Shown here: in pieces, positions 1 to 7,875 of the stretch
Position numbering within the stretch: the first letter of the stretch is position 1
Layout of the letters: the number at the start of each line of letters is the position of its first letter
Origin: Nocardioides sp.
Lineage (GTDB): Bacteria; Actinomycetota; Actinomycetes; Propionibacteriales; Nocardioidaceae
Reading direction: 5' to 3'
Assembly (NCBI GenBank): GCA_017354415.1
Contig: JAFMQY010000011.1
Coordinates: forward strand, 1-40,561
Length of the DNA stretch: 40,561 nt
Notes under the pieces: model-generated
What the model saw: the letters and a program-made list of their open reading frames with translations, nothing else
The model's database searches: none
What the model was told of the DNA's origin: nothing
Translations under genes and position numbers: made by a program

Positions 1-694
1 CGACGCCCTCGATGATCTGGGCCGTGTCGAGGCCGTGCGTGGCCGCATAGGTGTCGAGTTCGTTGAAGTACGCAACGCGCAGCGCGAGGTAGGTGTTGGC
101 GAACAACTTGATCGCCTCTGCCTCGGTCGGGTCGGTCAGCAGGACAGGGACGTCCTTGTCGATCGCGCCCTCGAGCATGAGGTCGGCGAAGAGCTGCCCG
201 CGCTCGGTGCGGTCGCCGACGACGATGCGTGACGGGTGCAGGTTGTCGTACAGCGCGCGGCTCTCGCGTAAGAACTCGGGTGAGAATACGATCGAGGCGC
301 CGTCGTGCTCCTTGAGCATTCGGGCGGTGAAGCCCACGGGCACGGTGGACTTGATGACGACTGTCGCCGTGGGGTTGGCTATGAGCACACGATCGATCAC
401 GCGCTCGACGGACAATGTATCGAAGAATTGGGTCGTCTCGTCGTAGTTCGTGGGCGTGGCCACGACCACCAGCTCGGTGTCGGCGTACGCGGAGTCGTCG
501 GTCGTGGCGGTCAGGGAGAGCGGCACGCGGCGCAGGTAGTCCTCGAGCTCGGCGTCGATGATCGGCGAAAGCCGTCGGTTGATGAGATCGACCTTGTGCG
601 CGTCGATGTCCAGGGCCACGACGTCGTGATGCTGCGCGAGCACGACGGCGTTGGAGAGACCGACATACCCGGTGCCGGCCACGACGATGTTCAT
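1..694 (-). CDS. ugd: UDP-glucose 6-dehydrogenase / UDP-sugar dehydrogenase (3' end outside window)
   Basis: Oxidises a nucleotide sugar (usually UDP-glucose to UDP-glucuronate, NAD-dependent) in the cytoplasm for surface polysaccharides. The ORF is missing from the track because it runs off the left edge. Reverse translation from ATG at 694 gives [13 protein letters not shown], the Rossmann GxGYVG start of the family. Next come a VVATPTNYD segment, the STVPVGFT motif, a FSPEFLRE stretch and [18 protein letters not shown], the long central helix. About 231 residues are visible of an expected ~390-440, so the C-terminal catalytic Cys and sugar-binding domain cannot be judged. Short enzymes of this type include the UDP-glucose and UDP-N-acetylmannosamine dehydrogenases, so the substrate is inferred. 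It fits the eroded glycan genes further along. Confidence 0.9.
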   Translation of the reverse strand, partial: MNIVVAGTGYVGLSNAVVLAQHHDVVALDIDAHKVDLINRRLSPIIDAELEDYLRRVPLSLTATTDDSAYADTELVVVATPTNYDETTQFFDTLSVERVIDRVLIANPTATVVIKSTVPVGFTARMLKEHDGASIVFSPEFLRESRALYDNLHPSRIVVGDRTERGQLFADLMLEGAIDKDVPVLLTDPTEAEAIKLFANTYLALRVAYFNELDTYAATHGLDTAQIIEGV

Positions 695-1285
695 GGGCTC
701 GCCTCACCGAGCACCGGCGTCGACCTCGATCCTGTTGCGAGCTCCCCAGCCCGAGCCGGATCTGAAACCTGCGATGTCATGGCCGACGTGGCACCCGTCT
801 CCCGAAAGAACGCTTGCAGACACGATGGGTGAAACCACGGTAGCCCATGTCGGCAACCTTCATGCTGTGGAACCCGGATCGCAACCGGTCGGATCGAACG
901 CCAACAAAGCGCAAGGCAGACCCGTTGGGTGGTTCTGCCACCGCCGATCACCGATTCCGGGTTGTCGTGGGATCGCGCGGGGACGGCTCGATCGCCGTCT
1001 CGCCGATCGGAGCAGGCCTTGGCGCACGGGACCGGGCACAACTGCGGCCCGCTGATCGGGGGCCTTCGAGTCGGTCCCCGACGTGCGGGTTCTGGCCCGA
1101 AAGCCCTCCGCATTCGGGATCCGCTAGCCCCGCCGGCGGGGGTCGCCTCGGTGCGTGGTGTCAACGCCATGGTGACGGTACGCGCCATCCGTTCGGGCGA
1201 CGTCCGAGATCGTCGAGGGCCCACGTCGAACTCGCGCGACGTCAAGTTCAGCATCCGGCCTGGTCCAGGTGGGGTTCCGGTGCCC
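695..1285. other. 591-bp non-coding gap
   Basis: Lies upstream of the ugd-type gene and downstream of uppP, both on the minus strand. I see no recognisable protein; track ORFs here are low-complexity Arg/Pro-rich shadows. It should hold the ugd promoter. A perfect 14-nt GC palindrome (CCCCGCCGGCGGGG, 1128-1141) is present but has no loop and no T-run, so I do not call it a terminator. Confidence 0.5.
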
Positions 1286-2161
1286 TCAGACGACCATGAC
1301 TCCGCCCTGCGCGGTGAGCACCCCGGTCATCAGGAGGACCACCACGACGATGGCGAGCACGACCCGGTAGACCACGAAGACGAGATAGGAGTGCGTGGAG
1401 ATGAACTTGAGCAAGCCCATGATGACGACGTACCCGACGACGAACGCGATCGCCGTGGCCAACAGGGTCTCGAACCCGCTGGGTGCCCCGGGCGGAGGAT
1501 TGTCCCCCAGCGACCGAAAGAGCTGGAAGAACCCGGAGCCCATGACGGCCGGGATGGCCAGCAGGAACGCGTATTCCGCAGCCGCCTTTCGGGTGAAGCC
1601 CATGAGGAGGCCGGCGGTGATGGTGCCCCCGGAGCGGGACACGCCCGGGATCAGTGCCATCGACTGCGCGAGGCCGAAGGTCAGGGCCCGCCGCGGTGTG
1701 AGCGCGTCGAGGGTGCGCTGATGCGCGCCGGTCTTGTCGGCCCAGCCCAGCAGCAGGCCGAAGACGGCGAGCATGGTCGCGGTGATCCACAGGTTACGCA
1801 GCGAGCTCTCGATCCAGTCCCGCAGCAGCAGGCCTAGGACCACGATCGGGATCGAGCCCAGCGCGATGTACCAGGCCATGCGTGCGTTCTCGCGGTGGGC
1901 GCCGAACCGGGCCGCGAGGCCGCTGCCGTCGTCGCCGCGCAGGGCCTTCCACCAGTCGACCACGATGTCCCGGATGGTGCGCCGGAAGTACAGGACGACG
2001 GCGGCCTCGGTGCCGATCTGCGTGATCGCCGTGAAGGCGGCACCTGGGTCCGAGGAGCCGATGAGTTCACCGACGATGCGCAAGTGAGCGCTCGACGAGA
2101 TTGGGAGGAACTCGGTGAGGGCCTGTACCACGCCGAGCACCATCGCTTCCCATGCTCTCAC
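1286..2161 (-). CDS. uppP: undecaprenyl-diphosphatase UppP/BacA
   Basis: Integral membrane phosphatase that removes the distal phosphate from undecaprenyl pyrophosphate on the outer face of the membrane, regenerating undecaprenyl phosphate for peptidoglycan and other surface polymers. The protein is 291 aa, usual for the family. The N-terminus has the diagnostic QALTEFLPISSSAHL segment, holding the catalytic (E/Q)xxxE-type motif. Mid-protein GVSRSGGTITAGL is the second signature (PGxSRSGGT), and several hydrophobic helices follow. The start at 2161 (MRAWEAMVLG) matches the usual N-terminal length. A GTGAGAGC stretch just upstream is a modest ribosome-binding site. Divergent from the DUF368 gene at 2683, which acts in the next step of the same lipid cycle. 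Confidence 0.96.
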   Translation of the reverse strand: MRAWEAMVLGVVQALTEFLPISSSAHLRIVGELIGSSDPGAAFTAITQIGTEAAVVLYFRRTIRDIVVDWWKALRGDDGSGLAARFGAHRENARMAWYIALGSIPIVVLGLLLRDWIESSLRNLWITATMLAVFGLLLGWADKTGAHQRTLDALTPRRALTFGLAQSMALIPGVSRSGGTITAGLLMGFTRKAAAEYAFLLAIPAVMGSGFFQLFRSLGDNPPPGAPSGFETLLATAIAFVVGYVVIMGLLKFISTHSYLVFVVYRVVLAIVVVVLLMTGVLTAQGGVMVV

Positions 2162-2682
2162 GCGGTCCGACCTTATCTCCTGCGCCTCGAGAACGGATCA
2201 AGAACCGCGTCCGCGAGGGCCCGTTGAGCAAGTGTTGGGCCCACCGCCAAGATCGCAGGGAAGGTCGCTACGAGCACCGAGGCGGTCAAGATGCACGCCG
2301 AGGAGGGCTCGGGCCGGCGGTCGTGCGAATTCCCAGTCTGGTCGACGGCCTCATTGACCTCGGTCACCGGTGGCCTGCGGTGCCATTGTCGTCGTCTCCA
2401 CCTCGTCGCAGAGCGAACGTCATGAGCCTCAGCTGGCGCGTTGCGTGTCCATTACGTCGACCTGGTCGCGGGCGACGACAGATGGCCGGGAACCAGGAAG
2501 CTCAGGCCGACCGGCCTGATCCCGGCGATGGCGTTCGCCGCGTCCGCGGGGATGCGGAGCGCAGGCCGATGCTTGCCGATGCCCAACTGCTTCGCTTCGT
2601 GACGTCTTGCGACAAACCGGCGGCTTGCGGCTCGGTGAGCACATGTAACGTGAGTCACGGCGAGGGCCCGGTAGGGGGTTCT
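2162..2682. other. 521-bp divergent intergenic region (uppP / DUF368)
   Basis: Separates the divergent uppP and DUF368 genes and should contain both promoters; I could not fix convincing -35/-10 pairs. The track extends the DUF368 ORF upstream to 2152, but that extension is Arg/Pro-rich and unlike the membrane protein that follows. A minus-strand ORF (2173-2367, 64 aa) has a hydrophobic stretch, ILTASVLVATFPAILAVG, and sits directly upstream of uppP. It has no good ribosome-binding site and I do not recognise it. Confidence 0.5.
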
Positions 2683-3618
2683 ATGAGCAAGGCTGCGCGC
2701 TACGTCAAGGACGTCGTCTTCGCGCCCGGGCTCAAGGACTGGGTATTGCGCATCGCCAAGGGGGCAGTCATCGCGCTTGGATTCATCCTGCCTGGTGTAT
2801 CGGGTGGTGTCCTCGCCGCGATCCTCGGCCTGTATGAGCCGATGCTGCGGTTCCTCGCTCATTTGCGCCGCGACTTCGTGAAGAACGCGGTGTTCTTCCT
2901 GCCCGTCGGCGTGGGCGGGATCCTCGGCCTCGTGCTACTGAGCCGGCCGCTCGACTACGCACTCGAGCATTGGCCGGTTGTCGTGCTGTGGGGCTTCGCC
3001 GGCGCGATCCTCGGCTCGGTGCCCGCCCTGTTGCGCGAATCGACGTCGCAGACCAGACGTGATCGCATCGACCGGCTGTGGCTCACTGGCACGTTCACGG
3101 TCGGACTGGTAGTGCTCTACCTCCTGCCCACGTTCGCTGGTACGGTCCCCGGCACCTTTCCTGGCTTCGTGCTGGCGGGCTCGCTGATTGCGCTCGGCGT
3201 CCTGGTGCCAGGGCTGAGCCCGTCGAACCTGCTGATCATCCTCGGCCTGCTGCAGCCGATGCTGTCTGGGTTCAGCGACTTCGACGTTCCTGGGGTGTTC
3301 CTGCCGATCGCTCTGGGTGGCATCGCCACGCTCCTCATCTTCGCCAAGTTCATGGAACGCATGATCGACCACCACCACTCGCGCACGTACCACTTCGTCA
3401 TCGGCCTGGTGCTCGCCTCAACCGTGCTCATCGTGGTACCCACGCGAAGCAGCGAAACCATTGACTACACGGACGCGACGGCCTCGACGGCGGTCCTGGC
3501 TGCTCTGCTTTTCGCGGCCGGCCTCGCCCTTGGCTTGTGGATGGGGAGTCTCGAGGAGAGGTACAAGACCGGCGCGGTCATCGACCGGACCGCCCACGAG
3601 ATCGCGACCGGTCACTGA
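2683..3618 (+). CDS. DUF368 membrane protein, PopT-type undecaprenyl-phosphate translocase
   Basis: DUF368 proteins were recently shown in other bacteria to be polyprenyl-phosphate transporters (PopT) that return undecaprenyl phosphate from the outer to the inner leaflet. The protein from ATG 2683 is 311 aa and almost all hydrophobic helices. The family motif occurs near the N-terminus as LPGVSGGVLAAILGLYEPML and again in the second half as PGLSPSNLLIILGLLQPML. That is the duplicated motif expected of an inverted-repeat transporter. The start was chosen at MSKAAR because GTAGGGGGTTCT precedes it as a ribosome-binding site, and because the 177 codons the track adds upstream look non-coding. 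Translocase function is inferred from family; the family call itself is firm. Divergent to uppP, which supplies its substrate. Confidence 0.88.
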   Translation: MSKAARYVKDVVFAPGLKDWVLRIAKGAVIALGFILPGVSGGVLAAILGLYEPMLRFLAHLRRDFVKNAVFFLPVGVGGILGLVLLSRPLDYALEHWPVVVLWGFAGAILGSVPALLRESTSQTRRDRIDRLWLTGTFTVGLVVLYLLPTFAGTVPGTFPGFVLAGSLIALGVLVPGLSPSNLLIILGLLQPMLSGFSDFDVPGVFLPIALGGIATLLIFAKFMERMIDHHHSRTYHFVIGLVLASTVLIVVPTRSSETIDYTDATASTAVLAALLFAAGLALGLWMGSLEERYKTGAVIDRTAHEIATGH

Positions 3619-3624
3619 GCCAAG

Positions 3625-3640
3625 CTACGAACATTCGTAG
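3625..3640. repeat. perfect inverted repeat just after the DUF368 gene
   Basis: CTACGAAcaTTCGTAG lies 6 bp after the DUF368 stop codon. It can fold as a 6-bp stem with an ACAT loop. There is no T-run, so it would be a weak terminator. It sits at the border between intact genes and the eroded region starting at 3648, so it could also mark a rearrangement junction. Confidence 0.4.
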
Positions 3641-3647
3641 AGGTTGG

Positions 3648-4387
3648 TCATGAGGTGGTGTTCTTTGGGGCCAGTGCGAGTACGCCGTCGCGGACCCCCT
3701 CCATGTTCTCGACGTCCTTGTCCTCGGCGTTAAGCCGCACGTGTGGCTCTGTGCTGGAGGGTGTGCCGGCCATCCCGTTGCCCGCGTCGGCTACCATCTT
3801 CAACCTTCGGCCGGCCACCGGCGCGACGGCGAGCAGGTGGGCGGGCGTAGGCCTCCAGCACATCGGTCTCCTCGATCTTCCCCGTCGCCGTCACCAGCGC
3901 GAACTCCACTTCGCGGATCTGGGCCAGGCCGCTGTCCTCGCCGATCGGGTCGCCTCGGCCCGGCACAACTTGATGCCGTAGTAGCCGGCCGGGTTGTGGC
4001 TGGCGGTGAATATCGCCCCGGCATCCTGAGATTGTCGGAGGCGAAGGAGAGCCGGTCGGTCGACGCCAGGCCGATCATCACCACATCCAGGCACCCGTCG
4101 GTGACACCCCGCGCGAACGCACCAGCCAGCTCCAGTGAGCTCGGCCGCATGTCCTGGCCGACCATTACCCGCGGGCCGTCGACTGCCTTGGCGAAGTCCG
4201 CACCGTCGAGTCGTGCGGCGACGGCGCGGTCGATCTCCGAGGCGCAATCGCTGCCGTCGGCGTCGAACCTGACGACGATATCGCCCGTCACCTGCTCGAA
4301 GCCGACCGCCATCGCGTTGCCCTTGCCCTTGCCCTTGCGGGTCTGCTGGAAGACCCGGATGTCGGGCAGGATTCGGCGAGCCGTCTC
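3648..4387 (-). pseudogene. glycosyltransferase-2 / phosphomannomutase fusion scar
   Basis: Read on the minus strand, 4387-4187 encodes a piece of a family-2 glycosyltransferase (PDIRVFQQTRKGKGKGNAM, then GDIVVRFDADGSD, the DxD-type metal motif). It runs in frame, without a stop, into a phosphomannomutase piece (PRVMVGQDMRPSS, about 4174). The mutase then continues across at least three frames: GAIFTASHNPAGYYGIKLC, holding the catalytic Ser loop TASHNP (4025-3948); PIGEDSGLAQIREVE (3948-3832); and LKMVADAGNGMAG (about 3803-3765). Both families are normally much longer (GT2 domain ~220 aa, mutase ~450 aa). This is therefore a deletion fusion followed by frameshifts, not a working enzyme. The text after DAGNGMAG down to 3648 is not recognisable. 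No sequencing error could restore it, since most of both genes is missing. Confidence 0.82.
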
Positions 4388-4523
4388 GACGTGTCCTCTG
4401 AACTGTGAGGAACGCTGGACACCCGTGGTGTCCACGATGGTGTTCGCGCTGCGGGTTCGGGTCGCGACCGGGTGGTCGAGCCCTGGGCTGCGTCTATCCC
4501 GGTGGCCGAGCCAAATCGGCGCG

Positions 4524-4928
4524 TCAGCCGACCCGACCTCGGTCCTCGCGCAGATGCCGGCCCTCGAGGGACGCCAGCTGCGCCACGTGGCCACCGTCCA
4601 TGGTGAATCGCTCGATCGCGTGCCGGGCTGCGAGCGCCGACAGTTGCGAGGCGTGCCGCACCTCCAGCCACGTGTGCTCCGCGGCGTGCCGGGTACCCAA
4701 CCTCGCTTTCTGGCCAGGCGACGCCGTCATCGCCTTCTCGTGCTCGGCGGCGTGCCTGTCAGCCAGCGCCGCATGCTCGGCCTCGTGCCGGTTGTAGAGC
4801 TGTTCATGCTGGGCAAGGTGTTCCCGAGAAACCCGCACATGGTCATCAACATGCCGATGCTCGAGGTCCGCGTGCTCAGTCACGTGACGCTGCCCGACCG
4901 AGCCGGGGAAGGTGTTCTGCTGACTCAT
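4524..4928 (-). CDS. histidine-rich protein of eleven 11-residue repeats, function unknown
   Basis: A 134-aa protein from ATG 4928, chosen because GGAAGGGGTCAGG precedes it; the track ORF begins 51 codons earlier in unlike sequence. After a 13-residue N-terminus (MSQQNTFPGSVGQ) the rest, residues 14-134, is exactly eleven units of 11 residues with consensus RHaaEHxxLxx. His recurs at 15, 26, 37, 48, 59, 81, 92, 103, 114 and 125, with a second His four residues later in the first seven units except unit six. Seventeen of 134 residues are His. There is no signal peptide, no transmembrane segment and no Cys. An 11-residue (hendecad) period with one Leu and paired i/i+4 His predicts one long amphipathic or coiled-coil helix with metal- or acid-sensitive His edges. 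LEA-type stress proteins also use 11-mers, but with different residues. I recognise no family. Position among pseudogenes, yet an intact repeat register, suggests selection. Confidence 0.68.
   Translation of the reverse strand: MSQQNTFPGSVGQRHVTEHADLEHRHVDDHVRVSREHLAQHEQLYNRHEAEHAALADRHAAEHEKAMTASPGQKARLGTRHAAEHTWLEVRHASQLSALAARHAIERFTMDGGHVAQLASLEGRHLREDRGRVG
4527..4889 (-). repeat. 11 x 33-bp tandem coding repeat (hendecad array)
   Basis: The 363 bp encoding residues 14-134 is eleven in-frame 33-bp units with no insertions or deletions. DNA similarity between units is partial, for example GGCGGCGTGCC-like words 66 bp apart. Unit six (ASPGQKARLGT) lost both His. The last four units keep the first His but replace the second with Leu, Arg, Leu and Asp. 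Confidence 0.75.
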
Positions 4929-5648
4929 CCTGACCCCTTCCGTGGGTGCGAGCGCTTTCACGCTACTCCCGATGGAGCGACCGCGAAACCCACGGTCACT
5001 CGCCTGGGTCAACGACAGCGGCCGCACGGGAGTCGCTGTTTCCCGCTCTCGAACGGGTACATCGGTCTTCTCGGTACGCACGAGGAAGGCGAACCGGGAT
5101 ACCGACCCGCGACGCTCCTACAACGGATTCCACGAGACATGGCCGATCGTCTATTTGGAAGGGCGCCTACGGCCTGGCGACCACTGGACAGACCGTGGTT
5201 ACGGTCCCGGACGGAACCAGCCTCCGGCTCCTCGTCGACGATGAGGCGGTGAGCATGACCAGCGCTGAGGTCTGCGTGTACGTGCGGATGTTGAACATGG
5301 CAGACGGAACGTTGAGCCGTAGGGCCGCTCTTCAGTTGTCGGAGGCTGCGAATCAGGATCGACTCGCCCCGCTTCGTTTCGTTTATGCATCGGCACCTGG
5401 CATGCATCCGCTACGACCCGACCATCCTGCACGTGACAAAGGGCCAGACCGAGGGGGCCTCGCCGCATGACGGCCCGGGTGCGGCGCAGTTCCACTTCAA
5501 CGCCGACATCGCCTACGGTCCTGGGCCGACTCCGACCGAAGCCGTCGGCATCAACGGCTCCAGCACCGCCCACACCTCGTCACTGCTCTCGGAACAAGCC
5601 ATCCAACGATCTGACACCACCGACCACTCAGATCACTTGCAACACGGC
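4929..5648. other. 720-bp stretch with no clear gene
   Basis: Lies between the His-repeat gene and ppa. Fragments look protein-like but do not join in one frame. One is VTVPDGTSLRLLVDDEA in the plus frame near 5195-5250; another is GAAQFHFNADIAYGPGP in another plus frame near 5480. The first faintly resembles beta-rich 'putative adhesin' domains of actinobacteria, which is a weak guess from memory. Most likely degraded coding DNA. Confidence 0.35.
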
Positions 5649-6146
5649 CTAGGGGGCGGACGGGTTCTCCTTGAACCGTGCGAAGCAGGCTTCGACCTCG
5701 CTCTCGGCCTCGGTCCGGCCCACCCAGTAGGTGGCCCCGACCGACATGCCGGGCTCGATCGACTTGTACTCCTCGAGGAAGTGCTGGATCTGCAGTCGGT
5801 CGAACTTCGAGACGTGGTGAATGTCGCGCAGGTGCTCCAGGCGCGGGTCGTGAGTGGGCACGCATAACACCTTGGGATCGCTGCCGACCTCGTCGGTCAT
5901 CTGGAACATCCCGATCGCGCGGCAGGCGATGAGGCAGCCAGGGAACGTCGGCTCCCGCAGGAGCACCATGGCGTCGAGTGGGCCACCGTCCTGGCCGCGC
6001 GTGTTCTCGATGTACCCATAGTCGGCGGGGTACGCCGTTGACGTATACAGCAATCGGTCGAGGCGGATCCGGCCGGTCTGTTGGTCGACCTCGTACTTGT
6101 TGCGCCCTCCCTTTGGGACCTCGACCAGCACGTCGAACTCAAGCAC
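5649..6146 (-). CDS. ppa: inorganic pyrophosphatase (family I) with a catalytic Asp replaced by Gly
   Basis: Family I soluble pyrophosphatases hydrolyse PPi to 2 Pi with Mg2+. The 165-aa protein begins at GTG 6146 behind a strong GGCGGAGGGAATAG ribosome-binding site. It keeps KYEVD, LDRLLYTS, YPADYGYIE, EPTFPGCLI, MTDEVGSDPKVL and IQHFLEEYK. These hold the equivalents of E. coli Lys29, Glu31, Arg43, Tyr55, Asp97, Asp102, Lys104 and Lys142. The signature DGDPxD, however, reads D-G-G-P-L-D at residues 53-58. The middle Asp, equivalent to E. coli Asp67, a metal ligand and water-activating residue, is Gly55 (GGC, 5982-5984). One A-to-G transition would explain it. Flanked by pseudogenes, it may be a spare copy losing function or a variant with altered activity. 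Family call is firm; activity is doubtful. Confidence 0.93.
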   Translation of the reverse strand: MLEFDVLVEVPKGGRNKYEVDQQTGRIRLDRLLYTSTAYPADYGYIENTRGQDGGPLDAMVLLREPTFPGCLIACRAIGMFQMTDEVGSDPKVLCVPTHDPRLEHLRDIHHVSKFDRLQIQHFLEEYKSIEPGMSVGATYWVGRTEAESEVEACFARFKENPSAP

Positions 6147-6393
6147 CTATTCCCTCCGCCTCGTCATTGAGTCTGGGCGCGGTCCGGCATGCACACCAGT
6201 CTCCCGCAGCATGTGGCCACGTGCGAAGCCTCGCTGTTCTGGGGGGCTCGACCGACCGGTCCTAAGGTCGATGCGGAGGTAGCGTCGCCCTTGTGACACC
6301 TCCCGGCGTGTCCGGAGACTCGGTTTCGTGAGTCACCCGACGGTTGTGGGTGTGCTGATGTGACTGTGTGCACTCCTCGGCCCGGATAGCACC

Positions 6394-7290
6394 GTGCGGG
6401 TCGCCACGGTGTTGGAGCACTCCTCCGCGTTGCCCGACCTGGCACCGATCGAACCGATCTCCGCGCCACCGCCCATCTCGGTGGTGGTCTGCACCCACGA
6501 GCGACCGGCGCTGCTGCGGGAATCGCTCGTCCGGCTGCGTGCCTGCCCAGGACTACCCGAACTTTGAGGTCATCGTCGTGGACAACGCGCCGGTCAGCTC
6601 GGGGACCGCCGACGTCGCCGTCGAGCTCGCAGTTCGCGCCATCGTCGAGCCGGGCCCCGGCACTCCGTCCAGGCGTACTTCGACGCCCTTGTGACTTGGT
6701 CGAAGAACACCTTGAGTCAGGTGTACCAGCTCGACGACCCGCGAGCCGACCTGCCGATTTCCCCGTCTCGTTCGGTCAAATTCATACAGGGGCTAACTGC
6801 GTGGTGCGGTCTTGAGTGGTCCGCGAGCTCGGTAACCATGATGTAGCCCTCGGCCCGGGCACCCGCACGCACGGCGGCGAGGAACTGGTCATATTCATCC
6901 GTGAGCTCCTCGCCGGACACACGCTCGTCGTCCAACCGTCGCCGATCATCTGGCACCGCCACCGCGATGACATCGGCGCCCTGCGCAAAAACAGGCGATT
7001 GGCTACGGGCGGGGCGTGGATGCGTTGCTGACGAAGCTGTGACTGCGCCCGCGCACTCTCGGCATGTGGTTGGCCCGAGATCCCCGGGCCGCCATCGCTG
7101 CTCAACGTCACGGTCGGTTCCACGGAGGAGGCCGACATGGAGTCCAGGAACGCAGACAAGGCGCCATCGGGCGCACGGACCGCACCCGGAGGCCGAAGCA
7201 CGACGGGCCTTGCGACTGGAGTTGACGCAGATGCTTACAGGGCCGCCCGCCTACGTCGCCGAGCGCTGGCACAGCTGGCGCAGCCCATAA
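6394..7290 (+). pseudogene. family-2 glycosyltransferase pseudogene
   Basis: A decayed GT2 gene readable in pieces. Frame one, from about GTG 6394, gives LAPIEPISAPPPISVVVCTH, the beta-1 nucleotide-binding start of a GT2 domain. One extra base near 6540 moves it to frame two: QDYPNFEVIVVDNAP and VRAIVEPGPG. A segment with the DxD motif is missing or scrambled around 6690-6815. Frame three (6816-6990) gives THGGEELVIFIRELLAGHTL and PIIWHRHRDDIGALRK, the acceptor-side ED/ExW(H)R-like region. After another shift comes QAIGYGRGVDALLTKL, an in-frame TGA, then RTLGMWLARDPRAAIAAQR. A last shift gives LELTQMLTGPPAYVAERW, ending at 7290. So it has at least three frameshifts, one stop and an internal deletion. 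Order and spacing of the pieces match one ~350-aa enzyme. Confidence 0.78.
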
Positions 7291-7875
7291 GGAACGCGCG
7301 TCGCGTCCCGGCCTTTCAGGGTGGCGCCTGGGAAGGACTTGGGCCGAGAAGGCAGTCTCGCCGAGCGCTTTGGCGTCCGACCTACGTCGCACCCGGGACG
7401 GAGGTGACTGTCGGACAGACGGTGTCGGCGGTTTCGATCGAGGCCACCGACCGCACCGGAGAAGCGGACGAGGGCTGTGTACTCAGCCACTCGTGAGCGG
7501 CCGAGACGACTTCTCCACGGAGCCCGACACTGTGCGGCGCAGCCTGATGCATGACACGGTCGGGCGCGAGGGACGACATCGAAGGCGAGGGTGGCGATCA
7601 TCGGGGCTTACCTGGCGGCAAACGCCGAGCGTTCACCGATGAACTCGCCGCCTACTCCGTCGACCACCTCGAACGACCGACGCGCAGCGAGGGTGAGCTC
7701 GAGGTCATTCGCTCGCGTCGGCGAGCTTCTCGCCTGCTCAGCGGGCCGCGCGTGTGCTGCTCTCGAGGGTCAGGAGCGCTCCTCGGATACTTAGATCTCT
7801 GAGACCGAGACCGCGACGTGACAACCACATCTCCGGCGTCGATCGCCGGATACGATCGACCACGGACGGTGATAC
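7291..7875. other. 585-bp stretch with no recognised gene
   Basis: Follows the glycosyltransferase pseudogene. Short plus-strand ORFs exist (for example YVAPGTEVTVGQTVSAVSIE near 7380-7440, and GGKRRAFTDELAAYSVDHLE near 7615-7670), but none continues, none has a convincing start, and I recognise neither. The 3' end should contain the promoter of the gene at 7876. Confidence 0.35.

Noticed and set aside
1128-1141. Perfect 14-nt GC palindrome CCCCGCCGGCGGGG
   Set aside because: No loop and no T-run; such words are common by chance in DNA this GC-rich.
2173-2367. 64-aa minus ORF with a hydrophobic segment upstream of uppP
   Set aside because: No good ribosome-binding site, no recognisable homology, and flanks look non-coding; noted in the gap entry instead of called.
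3800-4594. 264-aa ORF taken as one intact gene
   Set aside because: It joins two unrelated enzyme fragments and its first 65 residues are antisense to the His-repeat gene; called as a pseudogene scar instead.
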